Positions 1-6,932 of a stretch of 49,486 bases of DNA are shown in pieces (within the stretch, counting starts at the first letter, position 1; every line of letters starts with the position of its first letter). The notes below the pieces were generated by a model. It was given only the letters and a program-made list of their open reading frames with translations, was not told the DNA's origin and searched no databases. The DNA lies in assembly GCF_051846935.1 (NCBI RefSeq), contig NZ_JBPYCS010000020.1:1-49486 (forward strand), read 5' to 3'. Made by a program: the position numbers and the translations under genes. Source of the stretch: JBPYCR01 sp051846935. GTDB lineage: Bacteria; Bacillota; Bacilli; Bacillales; Amphibacillaceae.

Positions 1-476
1 TGGACTTGAATGGAATTATAAATTTTAATTATTCGAGAGTTCCCAGATAAATTAACAATATAACTATGAAACTGCATATCTAGATCAAATAATTTATTCC
101 AATTCTTATCATTCGAATGCTCTTTCATTTGATCAACTACATGTATTATATTTTTGAAATGTTCCTCATTCAACTGAGGCACTGCTTTTACAAATGCATG
201 TGCTTCAATTAAAGTACGTAATTCAATAATTTCCTTCCAATCTTTTTCAGAAAATGGCGCAACATATGTCCCTTTACGCGCTTTGCTAATAACCATTTCT
301 TCATATTCTAATATTTTTAATGCTTCTCGTATTGTACTTCGGCTTACATCATATTCTTCAGACAATTCACTTTCAAGCAATCGTTCACCGAAGGTAAGTT
401 CTCTATTCCATATTTTCCTTCGTAATTGCTCGGCGATTAATTCCCCAAGTGGTTCTTGTAATATGGGTCTATCCAT
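1..476 (-). CDS. GntR/FadR-family transcriptional regulator (3' part cut off by window edge)
   Basis: The visible 158 codons begin MDRPILQEPLGELIAEQLRR. They form a winged helix-turn-helix of the GntR family (residues about 10-75, with the typical LSEEYDVSRSTIREALKILE recognition helix) followed by the start of an all-helical FCD ligand-binding domain (LRTLIEAHAFVKA). FCD members usually bind small carboxylates or metals and repress neighbouring catabolic genes. The gene runs off the left edge; a full member has about 220-240 residues, so roughly 70 are missing. It is divergent from a D-2-hydroxyacid dehydrogenase, which makes that gene the likely target. The ATG at 476 is the first start after a clear promoter at 537-565. 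Confidence 0.85.
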   Translation of the reverse strand, partial: MDRPILQEPLGELIAEQLRRKIWNRELTFGERLLESELSEEYDVSRSTIREALKILEYEEMVISKARKGTYVAPFSEKDWKEIIELRTLIEAHAFVKAVPQLNEEHFKNIIHVVDQMKEHSNDKNWNKLFDLDMQFHSYIVNLSGNSRIIKIYNSIQV

Positions 477-536
477 TTATTTTCTTCCTCTCCCAAAAGA
501 CCCAACGCCGATTGTCGACATTGAGATTTATATTCA

Positions 537-565
537 AGTATAGTTTTTGTCAAAGAAATTGTCAA
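537..565 (-). promoter_or_regulatory. sigma-A promoter of the GntR-family regulator
   Basis: On the minus strand there is a perfect -35 box TTGACA (560-565), a 17-bp spacer and a -10 box TATACT (537-542). It lies 60 bp upstream of the regulator start. This strand also carries a second TTGACA in the spacer, so the region is repeat-like and could hold an operator. Confidence 0.7.
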
Positions 566-596
566 TTGGCTATTTTAAATATTCGAAATTTATAAA

Positions 597-625
597 TTGA
601 CTTCAGTTCAATTTATCGATATTTT
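597..625 (+). promoter_or_regulatory. Promoter of the D-2-hydroxyacid dehydrogenase gene
   Basis: TTGACT (597-602), a 17-bp spacer and TATTTT (620-625) lie 40 bp upstream of the TTG start. The -10 is imperfect. The promoter is back to back with the regulator's promoter, 30 bp away, so a GntR protein bound in between could control both. Confidence 0.5.
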
Positions 626-664
626 AGAAATAATTGCTCATAAATATTACTAGGGGGAAAAAGG

Positions 665-1645
665 TTGAAAAAGAAAATAATAGCTTATAATCGTGTTGAA
701 ACACCCGTACTAAACGAGCTTCAAGAAAAATATGATGTGAAATTTTTTAAAAACATAGATCCCAAAACGGATACTGATTTTCTTGCTCACTTGAGTGAAT
801 CAGAAGGTATTATTGGTTTAGAGCTTGAAGTTGATGAAGAATTATTAGAGAAAGCACCTCATTTGAAGGTTGTCAGCAATGTATCGGTTGGATACAACAA
901 TTTAGACATCGATGCGTTGACAAAGCGCAACATTATGGCTACAAATACACCAGATGTGTTAACCGATACAGTGGCTGATACAATTTTTGGAATATTATTA
1001 TCAGCAGCACGCAGAATTCCTGAATTGGATCATTTCGTTAAAAGTCGCAAATGGACTGAAGCACTTGAGCCTGAGCATTTCGGGGTTGATGTTCACCATA
1101 AAACGCTAGGAATAATTGGAATGGGTCGGATTGGCCAAGCAATTGCCCAAAGAGCAAACCATGGATTTAATATGGATATTTTATATCATAGCCGCAGCCG
1201 AAAAAAGGATGCAGAGGAAAAGTATAATGCGACGTATTGTTCTTTAGATAACCTATTAAGCAAGGCTGACTTCATTGTCTTAATTACACCTTTGACAAAA
1301 GAAACGGAAGGCATGATTGGGAGAAGAGAATTTGAAAAAATGAAGGAGAATGCCATTTTCATCAATGGCTCTCGTGGTAAAACGATTGTTGAAAAAGATC
1401 TTATTGAAGCTTTACGAAATGGGGAGATCGCCGCTGCTGGGCTAGATGTATTTGAACAGGAGCCTGTCAATCACGATAACCCTTTATTAGATATGAAAAA
1501 TGTTGTCACGTTACCACATATAGGATCCTCGACGTTTGAAACCGAGCTAGCAATGTCGAAACTAGCTGCCAAAAACCTTGAAGCTGGACTTAAAGGTGAA
1601 ATGCCTCCAACATTAATCAATAAAGAGGTATGGAAAGAGAAATAA
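665..1645 (+). CDS. D-2-hydroxyacid dehydrogenase (glyoxylate/hydroxypyruvate/2-ketogluconate reductase type)
   Basis: The 326-residue protein is a cytoplasmic NAD(P)H-dependent reductase of 2-oxo acids to D-2-hydroxy acids. The Rossmann domain has the LGIIGMGRIGQAIAQRA nucleotide loop (about residue 148 on). The catalytic set is visible: Arg237 in NGSRGK, Glu in DVFEQEP and His285 in LPHIGSST. Length is normal for the family. Translation starts at TTG 665, 8 nt after a strong GGGGG-type ribosome binding site; no better ATG is in frame. The divergent GntR/FCD regulator suggests induction by a sugar acid or 2-oxo acid. The exact substrate (glyoxylate, hydroxypyruvate or 2-ketogluconate) cannot be told from sequence. 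Confidence 0.88.
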   Translation: MKKKIIAYNRVETPVLNELQEKYDVKFFKNIDPKTDTDFLAHLSESEGIIGLELEVDEELLEKAPHLKVVSNVSVGYNNLDIDALTKRNIMATNTPDVLTDTVADTIFGILLSAARRIPELDHFVKSRKWTEALEPEHFGVDVHHKTLGIIGMGRIGQAIAQRANHGFNMDILYHSRSRKKDAEEKYNATYCSLDNLLSKADFIVLITPLTKETEGMIGRREFEKMKENAIFINGSRGKTIVEKDLIEALRNGEIAAAGLDVFEQEPVNHDNPLLDMKNVVTLPHIGSSTFETELAMSKLAAKNLEAGLKGEMPPTLINKEVWKEK

Positions 1646-1747
1646 GTTAATTTTTTTCTTAATGCCATTAAATAGCGAATTGTTTAATACGAAATCCAAT
1701 TATTATTAAGTTTTTTTTCGAATTGACTGTCGCTTTAAAAATAAATC

Positions 1748-1796
1748 GGGCCTTGAAGGAGTTTACACATTTTGTAAATCGTTCAGGGCCCTTTGT
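1748..1796 (+). terminator. Bidirectional terminator between dehydrogenase and cheY
   Basis: Arms GGGCCTTGAA and TTCAGGGCCC (with an inner GTTTAC/GTAAAT pairing) form a long hairpin, with T-rich DNA on the plus side and A-rich DNA on the other. It lies between two convergent genes and can end transcription from both. Confidence 0.75.
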
Positions 1797-2153
1797 TTAT
1801 AATGCTTTATCTAATGCTTCCTTAATTCGATCTTCCGTAAAAGGCTTTACAATAAAATCCATTGCTCCCGCCTGAATTGCATCTACGACCATTCCCTGCT
1901 GACCCATTGCGGAGCACATTATAATTTTCACATCGGTATTTAGTTTTTTGATCTCTTTTACTGCCTCTACACCATTCATTTCAGGCATCGTTATATCCAT
2001 CGTTATTAAGTCTGGTGTAGTTTCTTTAAATTTATCAATAGCCTCTATACCATTCGCTGCTTCTGCAACAACTTCATGCCCTAATTTTGTTAATATATCT
2101 TTTAGTTGCATTCGCATAAAAGCTGCATCATCTGTTACTAATATTTTTGCCAC
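1797..2153 (-). CDS. cheY: CheY-type single-domain response regulator
   Basis: This 118-residue receiver domain has no output domain. The acidic pocket is Asp8-Asp9, the phosphoacceptor is Asp53 (LITMDITMPEMNG), and the conserved Ser/Lys are in MCSAMGQQ and FIVKPF. It closely resembles Bacillus CheY, which when phosphorylated by CheA binds the flagellar switch. I chose GTG 2153 because a GGAGGG site sits 10 nt upstream; the open frame extends another 40 codons without a ribosome binding site. No other chemotaxis gene is in the window. In B. subtilis cheY lies in the fla/che operon, so a stand-alone copy may be a paralogue with another partner. Confidence 0.85.
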   Translation of the reverse strand: MAKILVTDDAAFMRMQLKDILTKLGHEVVAEAANGIEAIDKFKETTPDLITMDITMPEMNGVEAVKEIKKLNTDVKIIMCSAMGQQGMVVDAIQAGAMDFIVKPFTEDRIKEALDKAL

Positions 2154-2484
2154 AATTAATTGCCCTCCAGTGTTATGATTGTTTTTAAAATAATTTTGCA
2201 ATTTTAAACAACAACTAATCTTTCCCCGTCTGATCGATTTTATATTAAACGAAAAAAGGGGAATTTTCAACATTTTATAAAAAAATTATACTAGCCAAAT
2301 TATTTAATTAAATGAATTAATCGCGATGCATTAATCTTTAAATACTTAAAAAGACTGCATATCAGCTGAATTTGAGTTTGTTAAAACTGTCACATTTTGA
2401 TCATCATACTGTAGGCAAATTGACAAAATCAGTGCAATAAACTTGCTGAATATCGGGTAAAGTATAAGAAGTGGGGTGTATAAC

Positions 2485-2580
2485 ATGTATAAAAAACATG
2501 ACAAAATCTTAATGTGGCTAGCCTTTAGTGTTGCAATTATTATGTTACTGTCCATTCTTGGGCGGGTTTTTGGCGGATAA
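2485..2580 (+). CDS. 31-residue single-span membrane protein upstream of cydA
   Basis: A short open frame reads MYKKHDKILMWLAFSVAIIM and ends GRVFGG. It has a positively charged N-terminus and one hydrophobic span (about residues 9-27). A GTGGGGTG ribosome binding site lies 5-12 nt before the ATG, and the stop is 17 nt before cydA, so it should be the first cistron of the cytochrome bd operon. I do not recognise the family. Its size and position suggest a small accessory subunit or assembly factor of the oxidase, comparable in concept to CydX of proteobacteria. It could also be a leader peptide that couples translation to cydA. Confidence 0.6.
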   Translation: MYKKHDKILMWLAFSVAIIMLLSILGRVFGG

Positions 2581-2597
2581 AAAAGGAGGCTTTATAT

Positions 2598-3938
2598 ATG
2601 TTCGATGCTGATTCTGTATTTCTTAGTCGGGTTTTAACCGAGTTAACTTTATCTTTTCATATTATATACGCAACAATTGGTGTAGGGGTTCCACTCATGA
2701 TCATGCTTGCTCAGTGGGTAGGTATCAAAAAGAATGATGAGCATTATATCTTGCTTGCTAGACGTTGGACGCGTGGATTTGTAATTACCGTTGCTGTTGG
2801 TGTTGTAACTGGAACTGCAATTGGGTTGCAATTATCGCTCTTATGGCCTAATTTTATGGAATTAGCCGGAAACGTCATTGCATTACCGCTTTTTATGGAA
2901 ACATTTGCATTCTTCTTTGAAGCAATCTTCTTAGGAATTTATTTATATACGTGGGATCGATTTGAAAATCAAAAAAAGCATATGCTTCTATTGATTCCTG
3001 TTGCACTTGGTGCTGCGTTTTCAGCCGTATTTATTACTATGGTTAATGCTTTTATGAACGCGCCACAAGGCTTCGATATTGTAAACGGTCAACTTGTCAA
3101 CGTTAACCCAATCCTTGCTATGTTTAATCCGGCCATGCCGACGAAAGTAGCCCACGTTGTGGCGACTGCTTTTATGACTTCTGCATTTATATTAGCATCC
3201 ATTGCCGCTTTTCGTTTGTTAAAAGGCTCGAATCACGTCTATCATAAAAAAGCTCTATACTTAACAATGAAAGTCGGATTAATTTTCTCCATTGCTGCTG
3301 CCCTTATCGGAGATTTTTCTGGTAAATATTTAGCTGAATACCAACCGGAAAAATTGGCGGCTGCGGAATGGCATTTTGAAACAGAGGAAGCTGCACCACT
3401 CATTCTTTTTGGGATTTTAAAAGACGGTGAAACAAAATATGCACTTGAAATACCGTATGCATTAAGTATATTAGCGCACAATGATCCAACAGCTGAAGTT
3501 ATTGGACTGGATCAGTTCCCAGAGGATGAAATTCCTCCTCTATCTATTCACTATTTATTTAACCTAATGGTATTTATCGGAATGTGGATGATATTCTTGG
3601 CGGGTGTTTTCTGGTTAGGCGTTAAAAAGTCTTGGGCGTTTGTTCAAAGTCGTTGGTTCCGCTGGTTAATTGTATTAGGTGGACCTTTATCCATTATTGC
3701 AATTGAAGCTGGTTGGTGGATGGCTGAGGTTGGTCGTCAGCCATGGGTTCTTCGGGGTATTATGAAAACAGCCGATGCGGCCACTTCAAGTAACCAAGTC
3801 GATTTGATGCTCGTTTTATTTGCTGGATTATATGTTGTGCTTGGTATAGGCTCTGTTGTTGTCCTACGCCGCATGTTCAAAAGAAATCCAGTAGAACGAG
3901 AGCTCGAAGAACGTCATGCGGAAAAAGGTGGGGTTTAA
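2598..3938 (+). CDS. cydA: Cytochrome bd ubiquinol/menaquinol oxidase subunit I
   Basis: The 446-residue membrane protein is the haem-carrying subunit of a bd-type terminal oxidase, which reduces O2 with quinol electrons and has high oxygen affinity. The start LTLSFHIIYATIGVGVP carries the conserved His21 haem ligand. The family motif VGRQPWVL lies after AGWWMAE near residue 375. The periplasmic Q-loop is short, as in Firmicute (YthA/CbdA) oxidases rather than the long-loop E. coli form. A GGAGG site is 9 nt upstream. It sits between a 31-residue ORF and cydB, 1 nt from the cydB start, so the cistrons are co-translated. Confidence 0.93.
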   Translation: MFDADSVFLSRVLTELTLSFHIIYATIGVGVPLMIMLAQWVGIKKNDEHYILLARRWTRGFVITVAVGVVTGTAIGLQLSLLWPNFMELAGNVIALPLFMETFAFFFEAIFLGIYLYTWDRFENQKKHMLLLIPVALGAAFSAVFITMVNAFMNAPQGFDIVNGQLVNVNPILAMFNPAMPTKVAHVVATAFMTSAFILASIAAFRLLKGSNHVYHKKALYLTMKVGLIFSIAAALIGDFSGKYLAEYQPEKLAAAEWHFETEEAAPLILFGILKDGETKYALEIPYALSILAHNDPTAEVIGLDQFPEDEIPPLSIHYLFNLMVFIGMWMIFLAGVFWLGVKKSWAFVQSRWFRWLIVLGGPLSIIAIEAGWWMAEVGRQPWVLRGIMKTADAATSSNQVDLMLVLFAGLYVVLGIGSVVVLRRMFKRNPVERELEERHAEKGGV

Positions 3939-3939
3939 T

Positions 3940-4968
3940 ATGACGCTCGATTTAGAAATTATCGGAATTATGGTACTGTGGACATTTCTGTTTGGATACG
4001 TCATTATTGGTTCAATTGACTTTGGTGCTGGCTTTTTCAATGCGTACAATTTAATTACGGATAAAGAGCACATATTAACCAAAATTATTCAAAGATACCT
4101 TTCGCCGGTCTGGGAAGTTACAAATGTTTTTCTTGTGTTCTTCTTTGTTGGGATTGTTGGCTTTTTTCCTAAAACGGCCTTTTACTACGGTACGACCTTG
4201 CTCGTGCCTGTCAGTATCGCGATTCTATTACTTGCTGTTCGTGGTTCCTATTATGCCTTTGAAACGTATGGTTCAAGAGGGCATAAAGGCTATTCCTTTA
4301 TGTATGGACTATCTGGTTTATTCCTACCAGCCTCCTTATCTATAGTTTTAACGATATCAGAAGGTGGCTTCGTCTCAATTGAAAATAATCAGCCTGTACT
4401 CGACTACTGGGCTTTGTTTACAAGTCCGTTAACTTGGAGCATCGTATTTTTAAGTGTTGTAGCAGTGCTGTATATATCAGCAGTGTTTCTCACTTGGTAT
4501 GCGAATAAAGCAAACGATGTACCTGCTACAAATCTAATGCGTAAATATGCTTTAATATGGTCTTTGCCAACTATTATTACTGCTGGGGGAATAATCTATG
4601 AATTAAGCTTTCACAATGAAGAACATTTCAATCGAATGCTTGATTTATGGTGGGTGTTTGGTTTATCTTTCTTGTTATTTGTCGGTACTGTTTGGTTACT
4701 ATGGAAAAAGTCAAACTATGGACTTGCATTTGGCTTGTTAGTCGGGCAGTTTGCATTTGCCTTTTACGGCTATGGGTTATCTCACTACCCATACTTGCTT
4801 TACCCGCACTTAACACTTTACGATAGCTTTACAAATGAGGCGATGGCCATTTCACTTATTGTAGCATTTATAGCCGGCTTAGCATTATTATTACCTTCAC
4901 TTTACCTTTTATTACGTCTGTTTTTGTTCAATAAGGATTATGTAAAAGGAAAATCGGATCATTATTAA
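3940..4968 (+). CDS. cydB: Cytochrome bd oxidase subunit II
   Basis: A 342-residue polytopic protein of the CydB family, partner of CydA. Recognisable features are the N-terminal IIGIMVLWTFLFGYVIIGSIDFGAGFF segment and a chain of eight to nine hydrophobic spans. Start ATG 3940 is preceded by GGTGGGG and lies directly after the cydA stop; an in-frame GTG-type extension inside cydA has no ribosome binding site. No cydC/cydD transporter genes follow, as expected for the YthA-YthB type of Bacillaceae bd oxidase. Confidence 0.92.
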   Translation: MTLDLEIIGIMVLWTFLFGYVIIGSIDFGAGFFNAYNLITDKEHILTKIIQRYLSPVWEVTNVFLVFFFVGIVGFFPKTAFYYGTTLLVPVSIAILLLAVRGSYYAFETYGSRGHKGYSFMYGLSGLFLPASLSIVLTISEGGFVSIENNQPVLDYWALFTSPLTWSIVFLSVVAVLYISAVFLTWYANKANDVPATNLMRKYALIWSLPTIITAGGIIYELSFHNEEHFNRMLDLWWVFGLSFLLFVGTVWLLWKKSNYGLAFGLLVGQFAFAFYGYGLSHYPYLLYPHLTLYDSFTNEAMAISLIVAFIAGLALLLPSLYLLLRLFLFNKDYVKGKSDHY

Positions 4969-4986
4969 TGGAAGGGTGACATATAT

Positions 4987-5103
4987 ATGAATGAGTTTAT
5001 TATGTTTTTTGCACCTTTTATTGTCCTGATTTTAGCAATTCTGTTTGTCTTTTGGGTCGCTCCGAAAGACAAATCTGTAGCTGAACGAGATAAAACGGAG
5101 TAG
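4987..5103 (+). CDS. cydS: CydS-like small subunit of the bd oxidase
   Basis: A 38-residue protein reads MNEFIMFFAPFIVLILAILF then VFWVAPKDKSVAERDKTE. It has one transmembrane span and a charged cytoplasmic tail. The pattern (F....APxxV...FWV..KD) matches my memory of CydS, the 33-residue third subunit seen in the Geobacillus bd oxidase structure, and the position straight after cydB is the same. A GGAAGGGTGA site precedes the ATG; the gap to cydB is 18 nt and a terminator follows. By family knowledge this subunit packs against CydA and may block an oxygen channel or stabilise haem b595. Confidence 0.75.
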   Translation: MNEFIMFFAPFIVLILAILFVFWVAPKDKSVAERDKTE

Positions 5104-5131
5104 AGTTTAGAACATACCTGTTAAGATGTAT

Positions 5132-5184
5132 AAGAAGTCAAACAGTCCACCATTTAAGCGATGGACGGTTTGACTTCTTTTAAT
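5132..5184 (+). terminator. Terminator of the cyd operon
   Basis: Strong hairpin with arms AGAAGTCAAACxGTCCA and TGGACGGTTTGACTTCT followed by TTTTAATTATTTT. It ends the cydAB-cydS transcript. Confidence 0.85.
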
Positions 5185-5192
5185 TATTTTGC

Positions 5193-5398
5193 TAATAGAA
5201 TGAATTTCATAGTTCCAGCTCGGGGATCAAAAGCTTGGGAAATTATCTATAATCGACGTACAGCCGAACGAATTAATGCGTATCTTAAAGAGCTCTTTTC
5301 AATTAAACAAAGTTCGTTACAGACCAGGTAAACGAGCAAAAATTCATTTTGGTATCGTCACCTTAATGTACAATGCATCTAAATTAGCAGTTGATTGA
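5193..5398 (+). pseudogene. Remnant of a DDE transposase C-terminus (IS4/IS1182-like), frameshifted
   Basis: One frame reads PARGSKAWEIIYNRRTAERI and on to NAYLKELFSIKQ. A second frame then continues VRYRPGKRAKIHFGIVTLMY and NASKLAVD before a stop. Together they match the C-terminal part of DDE transposases (RRTAVER...VRYRTGKRAK.HFD..TLMYNASKLA). A frameshift around 5310 separates the two pieces and the N-terminal two thirds are gone, so the element is dead. The second piece is shared with the relic at 45241-45528. Family assignment is from motif memory only. Confidence 0.65.
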
Positions 5399-5632
5399 AT
5401 TCATGCAGCATTCAACCAAGCATAGCAACACCAACTCGTCTGTGTGGAATCCGGATCCACGCAGACTCCTGCAGGAATAGCAACAGCCGAAAATCCATTT
5501 TAAAAGTTTTAGGGCAACCTTTTAAAATTAGTTGAGGCGTTGCCTACGGAAAGCGGAGTGGATCCGGATGGGACGCAGACACCAATCTCGATTTAAATTT
5601 TTAAATCGATTTTAAAATTCTGTTCCTTTGTG
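5304..5632 (+). repeat. Degenerate IS end, copy A (partner at 45241-45528, opposite strand)
   Basis: From the transposase tail (AAACAAAGTTCGTTACAGA) to AATTCTGTTCCTTTGTG this segment matches the minus strand of 45241-45528 with point changes. It has one extra insert around 5420-5480 and a longer AT stretch near the end. Within it the GGATCC-containing arms near 5449-5456 and 5571-5578 are inverted, so the region can fold. Shared non-coding DNA beyond the transposase stop suggests both copies retain the same IS end. Confidence 0.7.
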
Positions 5633-5675
5633 TTTTTTTAAAAATGGCTATTATGAAATTGGCTCACTAGTATGG

Positions 5676-5896
5676 GTTGTACAATATATGACGATAGTGA
5701 AGAAAAATCACATTACTTTTTGATAGGCAAATGTGAAGGATATTCTTTCACTAACGAGCTACAGAAGCTGAGGCCGTACTCACGAAAAGCCTGTCAGCTG
5801 TAGTGTAAATGAGCGAAATTAGAGCGCAAGCTGATGTTATCGTTCTACTTCATTAGTACGTTTTCCTCGACTTAAATTACATCACCAACGTGATTT
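5676..5896 (+). repeat. Intergenic repeat, short form (partner at 15905-16433, inverted)
   Basis: The segment from GTTGTACAATATATGACG to CACCAACGTGATTT matches both ends of the reverse complement of 15905-16433. It lacks about 300 bp of the middle of that copy. Shared blocks include GAAGAAAAATCACA and GCGAAATTAGAGCGCAAGCT. I see no reading frame in it. This and the IS relic account for the whole 5185-5987 gap. Confidence 0.7.
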
Positions 5897-5987
5897 GACA
5901 AAGAACCATAGTATGCCGCTACTATCAAACTGCTTTTCTCTGTTTTAAATTTACTTTATATGTTATATCAATCATTGTACGTCACTA

Positions 5988-6776
5988 TTATTTACTTAAA
6001 TCATTTACAAGAGGAAGCACTTCTTTTAAACGTGTAATTTCATACGTTGGTTTTACCTTATCACTTACCTTATCATGATGGTTAATCCAAACGGACGCAA
6101 TTTCAACCTTTGAGGCGCCTAAAATATCCGTCATTAGATTATCTCCGACCATTATTGCTTCGTTTGCACGTACATCTAGCTCTTCAAGCGCATGAGTAAA
6201 GATTGCAGGGTCTGGTTTGCCGCTACCAAAATTCCCTGAAATAATTATAGGATCAAAATATGGTACGAGCTCAGGTGTAATTTCCAGCTTTGTTTGTTGT
6301 AAGCTTGGCGACCCGTTCGTCAACAGTGCTAATTTGTACTTTCCTTTTAACTGATCAAGCACGGTAAACGTTTCCTCATAGACAAAAACACTCTCTTTTC
6401 GTTTTACTGGAAATGTTTCTGCCAGCTCATACCCAAATGCTTCATCTTCAATGCCAACCTCTTTTAATCCTCTTGTCCATGCATTGGTGCGGTAGTGCGG
6501 AACGATTTCCTTCATTTTTTGAAACGACTCTCCAGCGTCATCAAAATCTCCCCACAGACCTTCAAACGGATTTATACCAATGTTTTTTGTGAAATCGTAT
6601 GTTTCGTACGTTGCATACAACTTGCGTGCCTGCTGGCGAACCTTTTCTTCCAATAATTCAGGATCAACGTTATACTTTTTGTTTGCAATTTCACACGTTT
6701 TTTTAAAAGCTTCTTGAACACTTCGTTCATCCCATAATAAAGTATCATCTAAATCAAAAATTATTGCCTTTATCAT
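5988..6776 (-). CDS. HAD-superfamily phosphatase (YsaA-like)
   Basis: A 262-residue cytoplasmic hydrolase of the haloacid dehalogenase superfamily. Motif I is FDLDDTLLWDE (residues 8-18, nucleophile Asp9 and acid Asp11), motif II is LLTNGSP, the Lys of motif III is in GSGKPDPAIF, and motif IV is MVGDNLMTDILGA. The helical cap lies between motifs I and II (about residues 20-120). By size and sequence it resembles B. subtilis YsaA, an uncharacterised phosphoserine-phosphatase-like protein. Substrate unknown. It lies 156 bp downstream of sbcC in the same orientation and may be transcribed with it. Confidence 0.82.
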   Translation of the reverse strand: MIKAIIFDLDDTLLWDERSVQEAFKKTCEIANKKYNVDPELLEEKVRQQARKLYATYETYDFTKNIGINPFEGLWGDFDDAGESFQKMKEIVPHYRTNAWTRGLKEVGIEDEAFGYELAETFPVKRKESVFVYEETFTVLDQLKGKYKLALLTNGSPSLQQTKLEITPELVPYFDPIIISGNFGSGKPDPAIFTHALEELDVRANEAIMVGDNLMTDILGASKVEIASVWINHHDKVSDKVKPTYEITRLKEVLPLVNDLSK

Positions 6777-6932
6777 GCTGCATCTCCCTTTCTCGATTCC
6801 TCTGTTAGCACTTAGCTTATCATATATTTTTGTTATCTGCTTTTACTATTTTTGTACGTTATCTTTTCTTATTGATTTCTGTAAAATTTCCGCGAAATTT
6901 TTCATCAAATATTACTCTGCTCCGTCGATACG

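Noticed and set aside
2280..2484. A Rex operator or a clear promoter upstream of the cyd operon
   Set aside because: TTGTTAAAACTGTCACAT only loosely resembles TTGTGAA-N6-TTCACAA and no well-spaced -10/-35 pair was found; not strong enough to call.
5185..5987. A CRISPR array or integrated element suggested by repeated-looking GC-rich segments
   Set aside because: The repeats are not evenly spaced; they are a transposase relic plus one copy of a dispersed intergenic repeat.
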